Shown: positions 43,641 through 54,770 of the stretch, piece after piece
Numbering within the stretch: position 1 is the first letter of the stretch
Layout: each line of letters opens with the position of its first letter
Origin: Flaveria trinervia
Taxonomy: Eukaryota; Streptophyta; Magnoliopsida; Asterales; Asteraceae
Direction: 5' to 3'
NCBI GenBank assembly: GCA_025506515.1
Contig: CM046452.1
Coordinates: forward strand, 69,205,665-69,269,664
DNA: 64,000 nucleotides
Translations under genes and position numbers: made by a program
Notes under the pieces: model-generated
What the model was told of the DNA's origin: nothing
What the model saw: the letters and a program-made list of their open reading frames with translations, nothing else
Databases searched by the model: none

Positions 43641-44872
43641 ATGGCAACTATATCTAAATCTGACATGGAAACTGGAACCATGACAAAGTCCCCACTGATC
43701 ACTCTTGATGACTTTGACACTTGGTGCCAAAGAATAAAAGACTTTATCAAGTCTCTAAACTCAAGAATATGGGAGTCTGTTGTCAATGGACCTTACATAC
43801 CAAGCACCTCTTCTGCTGCCGTAGGTGGTATGATCCCCAAGGTTGTGGCTGACTACTCAGATAAAGATAAAAACAGAGTAGAGATTGACTAAAAAGCCAT
43901 GACAGCTTTTCAGACTTCTCTTCCAAACTATGTGTACATAGGTTTCAAGAAATGAAAAATAGCTAAATAGTTGTGGTTTGCATTGAACTAATCTATGAGG
44001 GTTTCTCTAAAGCCAAGGAGAACAAGAAGAATCTGATGAAGTAGCAGTTTGAAAATTTCACCTTTAAAGCAGGTGAGACCATAACTCAATAATACTTCAG
44101 GTATGTTGAGATTGTGGATACCCTAGTGGATGGTGGAGTGGCTCTTGAAAACAGAGATATTGTAAGGAAGTTCGTGTCCTCTCTTCCTAGGCAATGGACA
44201 CACTACTGTATTGTTATCAAGAGAACTGAGAACCTGAAGACTCTCACCTTGACAGAGTTCTATTAGATTTTAAGTGGCTACCAGATGGAGATGAACATGC
44301 AAGGTTCATCTAGTAACTCTAGTAATCAAATGGGTTCAGCCCTGCATGTGGTTGAAAGGGATAGCATAGAACCCCAACATCATCTCGTATGCTACCTTGA
44401 CAACTCACAAAAGAGTCCTTTCATCACCTTCCTTGAGACACCAAGGGAGAACTATACTCAAGGAAGCCCATTCCAAGAGACAAGTTCTTCTTAAGCCTTT
44501 GTGTATTTTGATGAAAGTTATGGCAGCTTTCTATTCACCCTTGAAGATCTGGACTGTATCCATCCAGATGATCTGGAGTATATGGAGATAGTCCAGCAAA
44601 TGGCTCTTCTCACTCATAGAGCCAAGAAGTTCTACAAGTGGATAGGAAGGAAGTTTCCCAGCAATACAGCCAGTGGAAAGTTTGGACTGGACAAAAGCAA
44701 AGTTAAATGTTACAGTTGTAACTTGATGGGACACTTTGCCATGGAATGCAAGGCACCAAGAACAAATGGTGGCCAAGCACAGTCCAGACCAAACTACACT
44801 GATAAAGCTACCCAGAATGAGAAGGCAAAGCAGCAAGCTGCAGTTGCTATTGAAGAAGGAGGCTTTGACTAG
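43641..44872 (+). pseudogene. C4 gag with CCHC zinc knuckle, broken
   Basis: Starts MATISKSDMETGTMTKSPL, then 'WCQRIKDFIKSLNSRIWESV', 'KDKNRVEID' followed by a stop, and 'AFQTSLPNYVYIGF'. The rest of the capsid (44000-44280) is interrupted by stops; 'VRKFVSSLPRQWT' is visible near 44170. The zinc knuckle CYSCNLMGHFAMEC lies at about 44709-44750 after the basic 'KWIGRKFPSNTASGKFGLDK'. Gag would assemble particles and bind RNA. Confidence 0.88.
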
Positions 44873-44881
44873 AGCATTCAG

Positions 44882-46020
44882 GTGGAAGATGCATCTCTAA
44901 ACCAAGCATTGATGGTTGACCATGATGAATCAAAGGTATTGGAACATCTCTGTACTCCTGAGTGCATTGCTAAAGTCAACAGATACAAGTTCTACAACTT
45001 AGAAATGAGATCTAATTTTGAGTCCTTAAATATCTTAAAAGTTGATTTTAGAAAGGATGAATGTGACTATAATCTAAAGATAGAGTACTTAGACAAAACC
45101 ATTTCAGTTCTAAAACATGAGCACACCAATTATAGGACTTAGATCAAGGATCTCATAACTATGTTGACTGAGTGCCAGGCGGAGCTTATGATTAGCAAAG
45201 CCAAGGCAGAAAAATGTGTTCTTGAAGAAGAAACTTTCAAGAACATCATATCCTTATCCCTGCATGCCAAGATATGTTATCAAAATAAGCAAGGACTGGG
45301 ATCTAGTGAGATAGGTCCTCGACACATAATCTTGTCTGTAAGATCACCTAGGTGTGGAACTTGTGAAGATGACCTTCCTCTCATAGACCCATTAAGTGAA
45401 GAGGATGAAGAAGTGAAAGTGAAGAATTCCTCTGAGAAAAATGAAGAGGAGGATTCTAAGAAGGGTCACTATCTTTCTGTGGAGAAAAGAAAGACTATGA
45501 TAACCAAGTCTATGAGGAAGAACTTGATCAGAAAGAGCAAGAGAAAAGCTAGGAAGGCTCTAGAGATCAAGGCCACTTTTGATTCTAGGCAGAAACAAGT
45601 TTTTCTCTCTGTAAGGTTTGAAGTGGTGAAGACTGAAGACATCAACCTAAACTCTTCTACCAAGAGTTTTGGTTCATGTTCAAATCATCTCAGCACCAAG
45701 AAGAAGGCTGATCTGTTGTGTACCACTGCTACACAACCTGAACCATCCAACTCCAAGAACAGTTCTCAGCCCAGTACTGTCTCAGCATCTGCAAAGATGA
45801 AGGTGGAGAAGGGATGTGATCAAAGTCAGCCTTGTTCTCAAAAGAAGTCTCTTGGTGGTGTGGAAGTCAAAGAAAGACCAAGTGACTGAATGTTTTCCAT
45901 CAACAACGGCACAAGATCCTCAAAGCACAACTATAGGATCTATTACTGTTACATTACCTTCTACTTCCTTTGATGAGCCCAAGACCAATAAGGCTTGGGT
46001 TTCCAAATGTAACTAATTAT
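44882..46020 (+). pseudogene. C4 linker between gag and protease (coiled-coil and Lys/Ser-rich)
   Basis: Two stretches are visible: 44882-45142 ('LNILKVDFRKDECDYNLKIE', heptad-like) and 45161-45889, which opens with 'LTECQAELMISKAKAEKCVL' and continues with acidic and Lys-rich segments ('SEEDEEVKVKNSSEKNEEED'). No domain was recognised. Long linkers of this kind are usual in Sireviruses. Confidence 0.6.
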
Positions 46021-46053
46021 TTTCTTTGTACAGGATAGCTCAAGACAAACAAG

Positions 46054-46500
46054 AATGTCTGGATCATTGATAGTGGCGGTTCCAGGCACATGACAGGCTA
46101 TAGGTCACTACTCCAGAACTTTGAAAGAATTGATGAAGGGCTAGTTGCTTTTGGAGGAGATGAAGGTGGTTACATTTCTGGAAAGGGCAAGGTCACAAAT
46201 GGTAAGCTTAGCATTGAAAAGGTAAATTTTGTCAAGGAGCTTGGGTACAATCTACTGAGTGTATCCAAATTTTGTGATCAAAGTAATAACATGCTCTTTA
46301 CTGAGCATGAGTGCATTGTTCTCAAGCCCAGGGTGGTCATTCCTCATGAGCATATCTTGCTCAGAGCCACCAGGAAATAAAACATGTACAAGATGGATTT
46401 GGAAGAGACATCTCCCTCTGGAGAAGTTTCATGCTTTCTATCTAATGCTAACAGTGATGAGTCTTTCCTATGGCATAAACGAATATGCCATGTAAACTTT
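46054..46500 (+). pseudogene. C4 protease and start of GAG-pre-integrase
   Basis: 'VWIIDSGGSRHMTGYRSLL' carries an intact D-S-G protease motif at about 46066-46075. It is followed by 'GGYISGKGKVTNGKLSIEKV' and 'ELGYNLLSVSKFCDQSN'. The HHCC finger of GAG-pre-integrase starts with 'FLWHKRICHVNFKNMNKL' (46465-46520), where the usual Gly-His is changed to Cys-His. A stop near 46379 separates the two. Confidence 0.85.
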
Positions 46501-46503
46501 AAA

Positions 46504-47283
46504 AACATGAATAAACTTATTAAGAATGATTTGGTAACAGGAATGCCAAAGAAAGATTTTACAAGTAATGATCATTATGTTGCATGCCTGAAAGGGAAGC
46601 AACATAAGGTATCTCATAAGCCTAAGGAAAGAAACTCCATCACTACTCCCCTACACTTGTTACATATGGATCTCTTTGGCCCCACCAGTGTAGTGAGTCT
46701 AGGAAGGACCTCTTATTGTTTGGTGATCACAGATGAATTCACAAGATTCACTTGGGTCTTTTTCCTTAGATCTAAGGATGAGACTCTTGAGATTCTAAAG
46801 AATTTCATCTTAAAGATGAGAATCAATGTGATCACAGGTCAAAACCATAAGATGTGATCAAGGAACTGAATTCAAGAATCAAATCCTTGATACATTTTGT
46901 GATGAAAAGGGTATTACAAGACAATACAGTGCTCCTAGGACTCCTCAGCAAAATGGTGTTACTAAGAGGAGAAACAGGACATTGATTGAAGCTGCAAGAA
47001 CCATGCTGTCTGACTCTAAGCTCCCCATCACCTTTTGGGTAGAGGCAGTCAACACTACCTGCTATGTACAAAACAGAGTTTTGGTGGTTAAGACTCATGA
47101 CAAGACTCCTTATGAACTTTGGCACAAGAGGAAACCTTTCATTGGTTTTCTCAGGTCATTTGGATGTCCTTGCACCATCTTGAATACCAAAGATGAAATT
47201 GCCAAATGTGCTAAGAAATCAAATGATGGACACTTCATTGGATACTATTCTCAAGCTAAGGCTTGTAAAGTATACAATCTCAG
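46504..47283 (+). pseudogene. C4 integrase core, duplicate copy 1
   Basis: Contains the finger end 'CLKGKQHKVSHKPKERNS', then 'LHMDLFGPTSVVSLGR', 'YCLVITDEFTRFTWVFFLRS' (first catalytic Asp), a frame-disturbed 'IRCDQGTEFKNQILDTF' (second Asp), 'TPQQNGVTKRRNRTLIEAAR' with Lys where the catalytic Glu is expected, and 'KTPYELWHKRKPFIGFLRSF'. Two small indels near 46815-46850 break the frame. The next 781 bp repeat it almost exactly. Confidence 0.9.
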
Positions 47284-48064
47284 AACATGAATAAACTTAT
47301 TAAGAATGATTTGGTAACTGGAATGCCAAAGAAAGGTTTTACTAGTAATGATCATTATGTTGCATGCCTGAAAGGGAAGCAACATAAGGTATCTCATAAG
47401 CCTAAGGAAAGAAACTCCATCACTACTCCCCTACACTTGTTACATATGGATCTCTTGGCCCCACTAGTGTAATGAGTTTAGGAAGGACCTCTTATTGTTT
47501 GGTGATCACAGATGACTTTACAAGATTCACTTGGGTCTTATTCATTAGATCTAAGGATGAGACTCCTGAGATTCTAAAAAATTTCCTCTTAAAGATTGAG
47601 AATCAATATGATCACAAGGTCAAAACCATAAGATGTGATCAAGGAACTGAATTCAAGAATCAAATCCTTGATACATTTTGTGATGAAAAGGGTATTACAA
47701 GACAATACAGTGCTCCGAGGACTCCTTAGCAAAATGGTGTTACTAAGAGGAGAAACAGGACACTGATTGAAGCTGCAAGAACCATGCTATCTGACTCTAA
47801 GCTCCCTATTACCTTCTGGGTAGAGGCAGTCAACACTACCCGCTATGTGCAAAATAGAGTTTTGGTGGTTAAGACTCATGGCAAGACTCCTTATGAACTT
47901 TAGCACAAGAGGAAACATTTCATTGGTTTTCTTAGGTCATTTGGATGTCCTTGCACCATCTTGAATACCAAAGATGAAATTGCCAAATTTGCTAAGAAAT
48001 CAGATTATGGACACTTCATTGGATACTATTCTCAAGCTAAGGCTTGTAGAGTAAACAATCTCAG
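47284..48064 (+). pseudogene. C4 integrase core, duplicate copy 2
   Basis: A direct repeat of 46504-47283. It is intact where copy 1 is broken ('LLKIENQYDHKVKTIRCDQG'). It has its own lesions: a one-base loss near 47458 in the 'MDLFGP' block, a stop in 'TP-stop-QNGVTKRR' near 47727 and a stop in 'YEL-stop-HKRKHF' near 47901. The same Glu-to-Lys change is present. The integrase C-terminal frame then continues into 48065-48650. Confidence 0.9.
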
Positions 48065-48730
48065 AACTAGAATCGTTAAGGAGTCAGCCAATATGACTTT
48101 CAATGAACACACACCCTGTGTGGCTGGTTCTGGTCCTGATTGGCTATCTGATCTTGATTTAGTTACCAACTATTTTAACAAATCTTTTGAGAATGTTTCA
48201 GGATCTACAGATATCTTACCCAGAGGTGATCTTGACCCAATATTTAAGCTAAGAAGACGTTCAAGTTACACATCTTCAACTCCAGTTGTAACTACTTCTG
48301 CAAATGAGGTTTCTATCACCACCACAATAACGAATTCAGCTGATACATCTGAGATGCTTTCAAATTCTAGATTAGAGGCTCAACAACCATATAAAGACAC
48401 TTCAAATGCAGAAGAAAATGATGGTGGTGGTGATAGTGATCATAAATTTCTTGATGCTGATAACCACTCCATAGATGAAAACATCAATGATGTCACACAC
48501 TCATTAGATCAAGTTTCATTTGATAAGTGTGCTGATGTGGTGGGTGAAGTATCAATGCTAGATCTAAATTTTTCAAATTTAGATCTCTCTCAGCAACTTG
48601 CTATGTCAACTAAGGATCCACAAGTCTCACCCCACCACAATAATCATTGGAGATGTTGACACACGGGTAAGAACACAAGGACAAAACCCTGAAGCAAATG
48701 TTTGTCTTCACTCTTATTTCTTATCCTAGA
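48065..48730 (+). pseudogene. C4 integrase C-terminal and linker region
   Basis: 'RIVKESANMTFNEHTPCVAG' continues the last integrase block into a long Ser/Thr/Asp-rich linker ('DTSEMLSNSRLEAQQPYKDT', 'DSDHKFLDADNHSIDENI') before RT. The linker ends near 48659 in a stop. It has no recognisable domain. Confidence 0.7.
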
Positions 48731-49437
48731 TAGAGCCAAAGAAAATTGATGAGGCTTTGAAGGATGGAAGTTGGGTTGACGCCATGCAAGAGGAGTTGCT
48801 TCAATTCAAATGGCAAAAAGTTTGGAACCTTTGTCCTCTTCCTCATAGGAAGACTACTATAGGAACCAAATGGGTGTTTAGGAATAAGAAAGATGATAGA
48901 GGAATTATCATCAAAAACAAATCTAGACTAGTTGTTCAAGGGTACACACAAGAGAAGAAATTGACTACACAGATGTCTTTGCTCCTGTTGCAAGACTAGA
49001 AGCTGTTAGGATATTTTTGGCATTTGCTGCATCCAAGAACTTCAAGGTCTATCAACTTGATGTCAAGTGTGCTTTTCTATATGGGGTGATTGATAAAGAG
49101 GTGTATGTCAAACAACCACCTGGTTTTGTAGATCCTGATAATCCTGATTATGTCTACAAGCTTGACAAAGCTCTTTATAGGCTGCATCAGGCACCAAGGA
49201 AATGGTATGAGACTCTATCTTAGTATCTTTGCAAGCATGGATACAGAAGGGGTACAATAGATGGAACTCTCTTCATCAAAGGACAGGGAAATGACTTAAT
49301 GCTAGTTCAAGTGTATGTAGATGACATCATCTTTGGTTCAACTAATTTAAAGCTCTGCAAAGACTTTGAGAAGCTGATGAAGGACAAATTTGAAATGAGT
49401 GTCATAGGGGAACTCAATTTTCTTTCTGGGAATTCAA
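48731..49437 (+). pseudogene. C4 reverse transcriptase, broken
   Basis: 'DGSWVDAMQEELLQF', 'TTIGTKWVFRNKKDDRG' and 'KSRLVVQGYTQE' open the RT; one frame change near 48960 hides the 'FAPVARLEA' block. Then follow 'NFKVYQLDVKCAFLYG', 'VYVKQPPGFVDPDNPDY', 'YKLDKALYRLHQAPRKWYET', a stop, and the catalytic YVDDIIFGS (about 49314-49340). 'KDKFEMSVIGELNFL' leads into a frameshift near 49425. The enzyme copies the element RNA into cDNA. Confidence 0.9.
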
Positions 49438-50232
49438 GTGAAGCAAGTTGAAGATGGCATCTTCATTAGTCAGTCAAAGTATGTTCAAGAAATACTCAAA
49501 AGATTCAACATGACTGATTGTAAGATTGCTAAGACACCCATAGCAAGAAACCACTCCCTTGGGCTTGATCTTGAGGGGGAGTGTGTAGATGAACACCTTT
49601 ACACGGCTATGATTGGGTCTCTTATGTATCTCACAGCTAGCAGGCCTGATATCATGTTCGCCACATGTATTTGTACAAGATATCAAGCCAACCCCAAGAT
49701 GTCTCAACTCAGCACTGTTAAAAGGATTCTAAGATACCTCAAAGGTGCCTCAACAATTGGTCTTTGGTATCCTCAGAATTCTGATTTCAATCTGTATGCT
49801 TATATAGATAATGATTATGGTGATTGCAACATGACTGCAAAGTCTACATCTGGGGGATGTCAGTTTCTTAGTGGAAGGGTTGTCTCATGGCAATGCAAGA
49901 AACAATCCTGTGTCTCTGCATGAACTGCTAAAGCTGAATACATTGTGCTGCAAGCTGTTGTGCTCAAGTGCTTTGGATTCAGAATCAGATGCTTGACTAT
50001 GGATTAAACTTCAAGGACACTCCCATTCATATAGACAACAACAGTGCTATCTCTATCATAGAGAATCCTGTGCAGCACTCAAGGACAAAACACATCAATA
50101 TCAGGTATCATTTAATTAGAGATAACTTTGAAAAGAGATTAATTAAACTAGTCAAAGTTAACACAAATGAATAATATGCTGATCTATTTACAAAAGCCTT
50201 TGATGAACAGAGATTTAATTATCTTATATAAG
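49438..50232 (+). pseudogene. C4 RNase H, broken
   Basis: 'ISQSKYVQEILKRFNMTDCK', 'TAMIGSLMYLTASRPDIMFA', 'LYAYIDNDYGDCNMTAKSTS', 'GGCQFLSGRVVSWQCKKQSC', a stop, then 'AKAEYIV'. At 50020-50160 come 'IHIDNNSAISIIENPVQHSR' and 'TKHINIRYHLIRDNFEK', the standard end of Copia RNase H. At least three stops or frame changes interrupt it. Confidence 0.9.
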
Positions 50233-50269
50233 CTATTGGGACGATTAACTTTGAATAGGTTTTTCTTAA

Positions 50270-50790
50270 AACTAATTCATATTATTTCTTAAAATCTGTG
50301 TGTCCTAAGTTTAGTTTATCACCTTCATAAGCTCTTGTTTTCTCTGGATGAAATCCTTTTGAAGACTTTCCTTAGAATTCTGAAAAAATTTTGATCCTTT
50401 GGAAGATAACTTTTGACCTTCAGAAGAAACTTATGCCTTCAAAACAAATAACTGCCTAAGTCATTTTCCTTCAGAAGAAATTTCTAAAATATCTTCTGAA
50501 GCTTAAAACCTTTCTTAGGCACTTATATGTTTTCAAGGACAATTTCCTTGCGAAGCAAATTAACTCTCGGAAGCTTTGTTCTTTTGAACAAAATATCCAA
50601 GTCTTAATTTTCTTCCAAAACAAAATTTTTCAAAACTCTTCGAAATTCTTCCAAAGTCATTTTGGCTTCGAAATCTTTTTCATTAAAACTTTTGAAGACA
50701 ATTTACCTTCGGAAGCTTTTTTATTCCCAATAAAACTACTTTTTGAGCAAAAAGCAAACTACTTTTTCAGAGGTGGGACCGACATCTGGA
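50270..50790. repeat. CTTC(A/G)GAAG-word spacer after RNase H in C4
   Basis: Repeated CCTTCAGAAGAAA, CTTCGAAAT and CTCGGAAGC words, palindrome-like, resemble those in the LTR (42840-43010). No reading frame is supported. The equivalent spacer of C1 is 594-1140, built on a related but different word. Confidence 0.6.
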
Positions 50791-50957
50791 TTTTAAAGTT
50801 TATCCTTTTTCATTAACTTTCTCTTAAATCCTTTTCACATATAAACCCAACGGTTCCCCCTCTTTCTATCATCTTCATCTTTCCTCCAAACCTAAAATCC
50901 AAAATTTCTCTCTAAAACCGCCTTCGTTCATACCTCCTTCTTCCTTAAGCTTTCTCA

Positions 50958-51760
50958 TAATGGACAACTTTAACTGATGAAATCACCCAGATTTCTTCAT
51001 ACAGTTACACATGCAACACAACCAAGTTGCTCTATTAAACTCTAAGAAAGATCCACTTTCTCAGAGGTTTGTCGTTTCTTAGCTTTATCAAACTACTTCA
51101 CCTCCCTTACCATTGATCCTACTCTGTATGAGGATCATCTTCTTGAATTTTGGAAGACCTGCCAAGAGGTCGTTATGGATGGGGAGAAGGCATTGTCTGC
51201 CATAGTGCATGGGAGAACAATCTTCATCACTCCGGCCATCATCAACAATCATCTTCAGCTGGATGATGAAGAAGGTGAGGTGTTCTTCCCCAAAGAAGCT
51301 GTTAACCACTCCTTTGAGAATATGGGCTATGATGGAGATTTCTCTGTAAAGACTTTCAAGAAAGGGAAGGTCTCATCCCAGTGGAACTACCTGCTACATG
51401 TGGTTATCCACAACTTGTCCAACAAGCATCGAGGGTGGTACCAGATTACTAACGATCTCTCCTTCATAGTGCATGGGATGGTTCAAGGAGTCAAGTTTAG
51501 GTACTCTTAATTTGTTTATACAAATCTACTAGCTAACTTGGACTCCTTAGAATACTACATGTTTCCTAGATATGTTCAATACATTCTAAACTGTGAACTG
51601 GGCTCACAATTAAGGGAAACAGGTAATATTCTTAAATTGGGACAGATTAGCCCGGTATCTTTAAAATCTTGAGGAAGCCAACTGTTGGCTTCTCTGGAGT
51701 AGAAACAACCCTTGTCCCAAAAATGTTAGAGCTCATTGCTCAAGGTGACAACCTAGCAGC
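50958..51760 (+). pseudogene. C4 extra 3' ORF (Sirevirus), conserved N-terminal part
   Basis: 'IDPTLYEDHLLEFWKTCQ' (about 51111-51165) and 'MDGEKALSAIVHGRTIFITP' continue into 'IINNHLQLDDEEGEVFF' and 'ENMGYDGDFSVKTFKKGKVS', then 'SQWNYLLHVVIHNLSNKHRG'. After a stop near 51510 come 'EYYMFPRYVQYILNCEL' and the region ends near 51760. These blocks match 14-518 of C1 in order, although the sequences are diverged. The protein is of unknown function and is often called env-like; I find no membrane segments in this part. Confidence 0.7.
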
Positions 51761-54720
51761 ACCCGCTAGTGTTGAACCCACACCTTCTACATCTCAACCA
51801 CCACAATAGCCACAAATCACCCTCACCTACCAAAGAAAAGTCAAAAAAACCCTTACTCAGACTATTCAATCTATGCAGGCCCCCATATACTCACCTATAC
51901 AGAAGGAAGTGGATACTGGAGCTCCCACTTCTCCTAAGGATAAAACCACTCCCATCATTTCTATGATTAGTTTTGAGGTTCCTCATGCTTAGCCTGATGA
52001 GCTCACAAGCCCAAATGCCTTAAGCCTTCACTCTGTGTCTCAACACTCAAGTGAACAACATTCAGGGGATAGTTACCATCACCAGCCTCTAGACTTAAAC
52101 CAACCCATTCCTAACCTTGACCTCTATACTGATGAAAAATTAGGTTTCAGTGAGTACCATGACTCTCTCTACTTTTCCACTTCTCAAAGAGAGATGAGTG
52201 CTCCTGAGTCTCCTATGTCTAGCCCATATCAGTCATCCATCACTGAGGTGGATACTTCTGAACCTATTCAGGATATACATATGGAAAAGGCTCCCACTTT
52301 TGCAAGTGCTTACATCATTCAAACCTCAACCATGGCAACTGAGCCTATTGACAACTCAACTGAGACTGTCAGTGAGCAGAGGAAATCTAGCAGCCAAGAA
52401 CCTAAAGCTGGTGGTGAGAGAGAGGACTTTGGTCCAATCATCTTATCCCCCAATGATTCTTCTCATGAAGATCAGGGGAATTTGAGGCTAAAGGTGCAAA
52501 AATTGTCACAAACATGCACCTATTTAGTCTCCAAGGTCAATCATCTTGAATCTCAGGTGACTACCTTGCAAAACAAAGTCAATGATCAGCAACTTGAGAT
52601 TTCTTATCTCAGGGAAAAAGAAGTTGGGAGACTTATAAAAGGAGTTCAACCAGGAACACAAGAACCTATGAGTGTCATTGACCTAATTCCTAGCTCACCT
52701 ATGCAAGAGGGTGATGATACCAAAAAGGCGGAGAAAGTCATTACAGTTACAGAACCTGGAGTTCTTCAGGAGAATGGATATTGAGGACTCACCATCCTCA
52801 CTTGCAATTGTGCATAGTCAACAACTTCCTCAAGTTCACATTGATGTGGACTCCATAGACTCCTACATTCAGAGTCTTTTTGAGGAAGGAATACCAAGGG
52901 CAATGTCATATCCAACAACTTCAAATCACATTATTGGGTGGATATATAATGAAAACAGAAGAGCCCTTATCATTCAAAGAGTTCTAGGGTAGCAAGAAGT
53001 CTTCAATTTTCAGACCTTGAACTTCTATGAAAGTCTTGATCTTGTCAGCATGCCACTTGTCAACCAAAGCCAATCAAGACAAGCTAACAAGCTGGCTCAA
53101 AGAATTCAAGACAAACTTACATAGAGTTCAGCTTCAAAAGGAGACTAAGGCAATCAGGCAATATCATAGGTCAACTGGATGTTGAGGCAGACCCTAAGAT
53201 TAGCTTCATAGGGGAAACCTTGATTGAAGGCCCAGTGGTAGAACCTGAGAGCTCTGTCTTACCATTAACTGCTGCAGAGGTTCATTCCCTTATGAGACAC
53301 CTGCTGGTGAAGATGTATCTCACCCTATCTCTAGCTAGAGCTTGGAAGCTACACCAAGAAATGAAGGCCAAAGCTCTCTCCACCCTGAGTCACAAAGGTC
53401 TGCGAGTGACAAAGGGAAAAGAAAATGACTTCTGAGGAGATTAAAGAGGAGAGAGAGGAAAAGGAAGCTAAGGGGAGAATGTTCCTCTACTAGGCCTGCA
53501 AGACTCGTGGAATCTACTATCAGGGTTGCCCCCAAGCCAAACACTTAGAATGATTAGTTGAGGGTAGTCAGGATCAACTACTTGCAGACTAGGAACTATG
53601 ACATAGATAATATCATCTCCCTCCCCTTAGATGAGTTAAATGAAGTGGCTGACAAGGAATTGTCAAAGTTAAGTAAGGAGGCAGAGGATGCAAAGCTACT
53701 TCTTTAGATCAAAGAAGAAAGAAGAAAGCAAAGACTATAAAAGCATGTGCTTACTCTCTCCCCAGTTCAAGAAAGTCATGTGCAAGAGGATGTGGTTCCA
53801 GAAGAACCTTAGGTAGACAATGAAAAGGACAGGATCAACATGATCAACTACCTGAGTGCCACAGGCCTCTATCAGGCTACTGCACTTCTTCCCTTACCCT
53901 TTGACTATATTGAGTTTGAGTAACTCAAACAACTTGAACTTGAAATAGTCAAAGAAAGAAAGATCACAAAAAGGAAGTTAACGAAAAAGGCTGCAAAGTT
54001 AAGAGCCATCATCCAGAAAAGTATGAAGAAGTCTACTGATAGGCAGAGGATGATGAGCTTCTGAAGCTGTATGGATTCTTTGGAAGGAGACTTGGTCTTA
54101 TGTCTTTGTCCATAATGGATGAGCACATCAAATTGATCAAGCGAAGATTCAAAGAGGTGAACTTGTTGACTTACACTCCCCACCAAGACAGGTCCCTCAG
54201 GAAGTAGAGATTAAGGTTGAACCATTGAAGACAACACAACCTGAATCTCCTACTAAGCCTTAGCAAGCTTCCACTTCTGATCCACCACAGGGTTCTATCC
54301 CCTTTCAATCTGACCCTGTGAGAGAGGAAAACCCAACTAAGAAAGACAAAGAAGATCAATCAGGTGCTGCAAGCCAGTCTTCTCAGTTAAAAGGTTCAAA
54401 GAGGAGAAAAAGGATGGCTTCCAAACAAAAACCAATGAAGAAGAAGAAAGAAACATCCAGGATTAGTCAGAACATCCAGAGGATGCGCAAATAGAGGATG
54501 CTTCACCAACTCCAATTAAAGTAGCTCCTCTAGCATGAGGAAGACCCATCTTTTCCTAGACATACACTACAAATCCGAAAAGATGGCATGTCTTCAGAGA
54601 TCAAGGTATTGAAAATGTTTACACATGGCAGGATATGTTTAATTTTCCTCTGCATGATCTCTTTGACATGAGAAGACATTTAAGAGTCTGAATGATCCTG
54701 ATCATCTCATGAAGAAAAGG
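51761..54720 (+). pseudogene. C4 extra 3' ORF, Ser/Pro-rich and coiled-coil part, degraded
   Basis: The best preserved frame is 52035-52784: a Ser/Gln/acidic region ('MSQHSSEQHSGDSYHHQPLD', 'SAPESPMSSPYQSSITEVDT') followed by a coiled coil with heptad spacing ('LKVQKLSQTCTYLVSKVNH', 'LESQVTTLQNKVNDQQLEIS'). Further pieces in other frames reach about 54720, with Lys/Glu-rich, coiled-coil-like stretches and 'DVRRH'-like ends. Frequent stops after 52990 show decay. A coiled coil in the C-terminal half is typical of the Sirevirus 3' ORF. Confidence 0.6.
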
Positions 54721-54760
54721 ATGGTCATAAAGTCTTCAAGTTTTTTGGTAGCATCAGCCT

Positions 54761-54770
54761 AGGGGGAGTT
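54761..54770 (+). other. C4 polypurine tract
   Basis: AGGGGGAGTT immediately before the 3' LTR start TGTAAGGATT. It is the plus-strand primer in Copia elements. Confidence 0.88.
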
